From positions 1 through 8,009 of the forward strand of contig USNJ01000094.1 of assembly GCA_900556055.1 (NCBI GenBank): a stretch of 8,009 nucleotides of DNA, written 5' to 3'. This DNA is from an uncultured Ruminococcus sp. (lineage in GTDB: Bacteria > Bacillota > Clostridia > Oscillospirales > Ruminococcaceae). The position numbers and the translations under genes are program-made. Of this stretch, positions 5,958 to 8,009 are shown one piece after another. Every line of letters begins with the position of its first letter. Position 1 is the stretch's first letter. The notes beneath the pieces were generated by a model that saw nothing but the letters and a program-made list of their open reading frames with translations, was not told the origin of the DNA and did no database searches.

Positions 5958-5980
5958 GAGATGCGAAAGCTTCTCATTTT
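5958..5980. other. Hairpin with GAAA tetraloop between the repeat copies
   Basis: GAGATGC (5958-5964) pairs with GCTTCTC (5969-5975) with one T-T mismatch around a GAAA loop, followed by ATTTT. It lies between the two 35-bp repeats and may be part of the same compound element. It could also act as a weak plus-strand terminator. Confidence 0.4.
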
Positions 5981-5982
5981 GC

Positions 5983-6017
5983 ATATTCCCGAACGAAAAA
6001 GCGGAGGGGGTTCCCCT
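5983..6017. repeat. 35-bp hairpin-bearing direct repeat, copy 2
   Basis: This is the second copy of the repeat at 5886-5920, with two substitutions (A to G and C to G). Its hairpin is slightly longer (GAGGGG-GTT-CCCCTC). The stretch from 5874 to 6093 around the two copies holds no gene I can support. Confidence 0.8.
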
Positions 6018-6093
6018 CTTGTACAACTTTAACAAAAGATTTTGAGGAATGACGTTAATATCTACAATTTTGTGCAGAAACTGCAAATAGTCT

Positions 6094-6121
6094 TTGACAA
6101 ATCAGTAATTTGTGGTAAAAT
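6094..6121 (+). promoter_or_regulatory. Sigma-A promoter for the minD-like/mgsA operon
   Basis: A perfect TTGACA (6094-6099) and TAAAAT (6116-6121) are 16 nt apart with TGG before the -10. Transcription would start near 6128. The 13 bases ending at the -10 differ at one position from those of the epimerase promoter. A second TATAAT at 6136-6141 lacks a -35 box. Confidence 0.8.
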
Positions 6122-6154
6122 AGAATTAATGGTACTATAATTTTTAGCATGAAC

Positions 6155-6190
6155 ATCACTGCGGCATTTTTTCCCGCACACCGCTGTGAT
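6155..6190 (+). promoter_or_regulatory. Leader hairpin directly before the minD-like ribosome site
   Basis: ATCACTGCGG (6155-6164) pairs with CCGCTGTGAT (6181-6190) except for one T-T mismatch, enclosing a 16-nt U- and C-rich loop. The stem ends 2 nt before the AAAGGAG (6193-6199) of the minD-like gene, so it could modulate mRNA stability or translation. No known riboswitch is recognised. Confidence 0.45.
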
Positions 6191-6204
6191 CGAAAGGAGA
6201 AAAT

Positions 6205-6945
6205 ATGTCAAAGATAATTGCTGTAACTTCCGGTAAAGGCGGTACAGGCAAGTCCTCTATCTGCTCTGAGCTCGGCTTCGCTCTGGCAAAGCAGAACAAC
6301 AGAACTCTTATCATTGAGCTGGACTTCGGTCTGAGATGTCTTGACATTATGCTCGGCGTCAAGAATGATATCAAATACGACCTGGGCAACGTTTTAAAGG
6401 GTGAGTGCGATATATATAAAGCTACCACTCAGGTCAAAATTGCAAACAACCTCAGCATCGTCTGCGCTCCTGAGGATCCGTTCGCTACCGTTAATGCGGA
6501 ACAGATCTCCAACATCTGCAATGAGATGAGAAAATATTACGAATATATCATAGTCGATACCTCCGCAGGTACAAATGCCAGCGTTTTCGACGTTGTTGAA
6601 CAGTCAGACCTTATCCTTATCAACACAACGCCTGACCCTATCTGTGTAAGAGATGCCCGCACTATGTCCGATGAGTTCTACAAGCGCGGAAACAAGAAGC
6701 AGCGCCTTATAATCAACAAGGTAAACAGAGATCTCTTCAATGAGGATCTCGTTGCCGACCTCGATGAGATCATTGATACGGTAGGCGTTCAGCTGATCGG
6801 CGTTATCCCCGACGATGACGCAGTTGTTGTTGCGACTGCAAAGGGTCAGCCGCTGCCTTCCAATTCCCCCGCTTTCAAGGCATTCGATGCTATCTCCAGA
6901 AGAATAAAGGGACAGGACGTTCCTCTTTCCATAAAGATCGGATAA
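6205..6945 (+). CDS. MinD/ParA-family ATPase (MinD-like, lacking the C-terminal membrane-targeting helix)
   Basis: The 246-residue protein has the deviant Walker A motif SGKGGTGKSS (9-18; K11 and K16), the MinD-type IELDFGLRCLDIMLG (37-51, D40), a Walker B IIVDTSAG (115-122, D118), and INKVNRD (170-176) for base recognition. Compared from memory with B. subtilis MinD, similarity runs to RRIKGQDVPL, matching RRILGESVPL. The protein then stops after SIKIG, while MinD continues for about 20 residues with an amphipathic membrane-binding helix. In other bacteria MinD places the division-site inhibitor MinC at the membrane; no minC or minE is in this window. AAAGGAG is 5 nt before the ATG. mgsA follows after 68 nt, an order reminiscent of clostridial mre-min-rodA-mgsA clusters. 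Orthology to MinD is likely but not proven. Confidence 0.8.
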   Translation: MSKIIAVTSGKGGTGKSSICSELGFALAKQNNRTLIIELDFGLRCLDIMLGVKNDIKYDLGNVLKGECDIYKATTQVKIANNLSIVCAPEDPFATVNAEQISNICNEMRKYYEYIIVDTSAGTNASVFDVVEQSDLILINTTPDPICVRDARTMSDEFYKRGNKKQRLIINKVNRDLFNEDLVADLDEIIDTVGVQLIGVIPDDDAVVVATAKGQPLPSNSPAFKAFDAISRRIKGQDVPLSIKIG

Positions 6946-6949
6946 ATAC

Positions 6950-6992
6950 AGATCGAATAGACCTGATCTCGTCCCGGAAACCGTTTTCGGGA
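6950..6992 (+). other. Two small hairpins in the minD-like/mgsA gap
   Basis: AGATC (6950-6954) pairs with GATCT (6964-6968). TCCCGGAAA (6972-6980) pairs with TTTTCGGGA (6984-6992) as a 9-bp stem with one G-U pair and a 3-nt loop. Neither is followed by a T-run, so they are not terminators. The second ends 4 nt before the AAAGGA of mgsA (6997-7002) and could influence processing or translation of the downstream gene. Confidence 0.4.
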
Positions 6993-7013
6993 TATGAAAG
7001 GATTGTTTAGCAA

Positions 7014-7415
7014 ATGAATATAGCACTTATTGCACATGATTCAAAAAAAGAGCTGCTCGTGCAGTTCTGTATCGCATACTGCGGTATTCTTTCAAGACAT
7101 AATCTCTGCGCAACAGGTACAACAGGAAAAATGGTCGCACAGGCTACCGGTCTGAATATACAGAGATATCTGAGCGGCGCACAGGGCGGAGATCAGCAGA
7201 TATGCGCAAGAATAGCCTGCAATGAGATCGACCTGCTCATCTTCTTCAGAGATCCTCTGCATCCGAAGCCGCATGAGCCGAACGAAATGAACCTTTTAAG
7301 ACTCTGCGATGTGCATAATATCCCGCTTGCAACAAATATCGCTACCGCAGAAGCACTTATACACGCTCTCGAAAGAGGCGACCTCGACTGGCGTGAGATC
7401 GTCAATCCGAGATAA
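7014..7415 (+). CDS. mgsA: Methylglyoxal synthase
   Basis: MgsA converts dihydroxyacetone phosphate to methylglyoxal and phosphate, a bypass of lower glycolysis that relieves sugar-phosphate stress and recycles phosphate. The 133-residue sequence is clearly this family: IALIAHD (3-9, with H8 and D9), LCATGTTGK (31-39, phosphate binding), [10 protein letters not shown] (54-63, catalytic Asp D60), [11 protein letters not shown] (72-82), [12 protein letters not shown] (86-97, H87) and [15 protein letters not shown] (102-116). Where E. coli has PHDPD, this protein has PHEPN; I believe similar variants occur in clostridial homologues. It is shorter than the E. coli enzyme (152 aa) at both ends, as is usual in clostridia. 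It is the second gene of the minD-like operon; AAAGGA lies 11 nt before the ATG, and the stop is followed by a strong terminator. Confidence 0.95.
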   Translation: MNIALIAHDSKKELLVQFCIAYCGILSRHNLCATGTTGKMVAQATGLNIQRYLSGAQGGDQQICARIACNEIDLLIFFRDPLHPKPHEPNEMNLLRLCDVHNIPLATNIATAEALIHALERGDLDWREIVNPR

Positions 7416-7427
7416 CAGAAAAGAAAT

Positions 7428-7459
7428 AAAAGCCGCTGATTTTATTCAGCGGCTTTTTT
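7428..7459. terminator. Bidirectional intrinsic terminator after mgsA
   Basis: AGCCGCTGA (7431-7439) pairs perfectly with TCAGCGGCT (7446-7454), with three flanking A-T pairs and six T at 7454-7459. On the minus strand the same stem is followed by TTTTATTT and lies 21 nt downstream of the stop of the gene entering from the right, so it probably serves both. Confidence 0.9.
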
Positions 7460-7479
7460 GTGTTAAAAATCGTATTGTA

Positions 7480-8009
7480 TTATACGCCCATTTTGTCAAT
7501 AAGCGCCTTTATCTGCTCAACGTCGCTGTCCCTCAGAATGCCGTTATCATACGCAGTTTCAGCGGTTATGCACATTGACTCAGTAAGTTTTCCGAACATG
7601 GGATCAAGGTTGAAGCCATACTTTGAGCAGAGTACAATGTCAAGATTTCCGTCATTGTACTTGACCGTTTCATCGCCGAAGGTCAGCTTGCCGGGCAGAT
7701 CATCTTCCCTGCGATCGGGTATTCCAAACGCAAACATATTATATCCGCCGTGAACGCCCAGATAGTAATATGCCTTGACTTTATCGGGATCCTCAATGCC
7801 GTCGTTATCCTTCGCATATTCCATATAGCAGGAAACAGCCTCCGCCTGCTCCTCACCGCTGAGATCATCAAGCGAATAGGACGGCATATCCACGGGAACA
7901 TCAGCCATTTCAGAAAGCATCTCATCATAATCAAAATCAACAAACGGCTCGCTCTCTATATCGGCATGGTCAGTTCTCAGATAACTTGGAATGAGCTTGA
8001 ACTTATCCC
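7480..8009 (-). CDS. Unrecognised acidic protein, 5' end outside the window
   Basis: The frame is open from the window edge to a TAA at 7482..7480, giving 175 visible C-terminal residues. It begins DKFKLIPSYLRTDHADIE and passes through a strongly acidic, Tyr-containing stretch. It continues with KAYYYLGVHGGYNMFAFGIPDR and ends SDVEQIKALIDKMGV. I recognise no family. Internal ATGs (for example at 7920) lack a good ribosome site, and the coding character continues upstream of them, so the true start lies beyond the edge. No membrane segment or cysteine motif is present in the visible part. The aromatic-rich GxHGGYNMFxFGIPD block is the most distinctive feature for a search. It ends at the terminator shared with mgsA. 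Confidence 0.75.
   Translation of the reverse strand, partial: DKFKLIPSYLRTDHADIESEPFVDFDYDEMLSEMADVPVDMPSYSLDDLSGEEQAEAVSCYMEYAKDNDGIEDPDKVKAYYYLGVHGGYNMFAFGIPDRREDDLPGKLTFGDETVKYNDGNLDIVLCSKYGFNLDPMFGKLTESMCITAETAYDNGILRDSDVEQIKALIDKMGV

Noticed and set aside
5886..6017. The two repeats as a CRISPR array
   Set aside because: There are only two copies, the spacing gives a 62-nt intervening segment with its own hairpin, and no cas genes are present.
5559..6086. 175-codon open frame on the minus strand
   Set aside because: It runs antisense through the whole feoA-like gene and its terminator, and the rest is made of the 35-bp repeat copies, which give the repeated Ser/Phe-rich peptide pattern. 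It has no ribosome site and no known family.
6155..6190. The minD-like leader as a known riboswitch
   Set aside because: There is one simple stem, with no conserved core of any riboswitch class I know and no terminator alternative.
6604..7026. 140-codon minus-strand open frame
   Set aside because: It is antisense to the 3' half of the minD-like gene and lacks a ribosome site or recognisable domain.

Overview
The window looks like chromosomal DNA of an anaerobic gut Firmicute, most likely a Ruminococcus-like member of the Oscillospiraceae. I base this on moderate GC content, strong AGGAG ribosome sites, sigma-A promoters with TGn-extended -10 boxes, a clostridial-type methylglyoxal synthase, and the mix of housekeeping genes. 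No tRNA, rRNA, CRISPR array, transposase or phage gene was seen.

Left part (1-3600): a minus-strand operon starts at a good promoter (3568-3596) and runs leftward. It encodes a YhcC-type radical SAM protein (TTG start), a CPBP-type membrane protein whose metalloprotease residues are mostly lost, a TadA-type tRNA adenosine deaminase with a disturbed 5' end and a long C-terminal extension, and a small membrane-anchored protein. The genes are tightly coupled (ATGA and 8-nt overlaps), and the operon ends at a bidirectional terminator (201-230). The first ~200 bases may hold the tail of a convergent gene, but no frame is convincing.

Middle (3600-5880): an inverted repeat separates the operon from a divergently transcribed NAD-dependent epimerase/dehydratase gene, which has a ~100-nt leader containing a possible 17-codon peptide. 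A shared terminator then separates this gene from a convergent minus-strand gene of the L-2-amino-thiazoline-4-carboxylate hydrolase type. That gene is divergent from a stand-alone feoA-like gene encoding a CxxCxxC N-terminus; feoB is not in the window.

Right part (5880-8009): a gene-poor stretch carries two 35-bp copies of a hairpin-bearing repeat. A strong promoter then drives a MinD-like ATPase gene and mgsA (methylglyoxal synthase). The MinD-like protein ends where the usual C-terminal membrane-targeting helix would begin. A bidirectional terminator separates mgsA from an unrecognised acidic protein gene that enters from the right edge on the minus strand.

No obvious new multi-gene system is present. 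The points most worth checking are the tadA 5' disruption, the degenerate CPBP protein encoded directly before it, the tail-less MinD linked to mgsA, and the 35-bp repeats. Comparisons with known families are from memory, because no search could be run.
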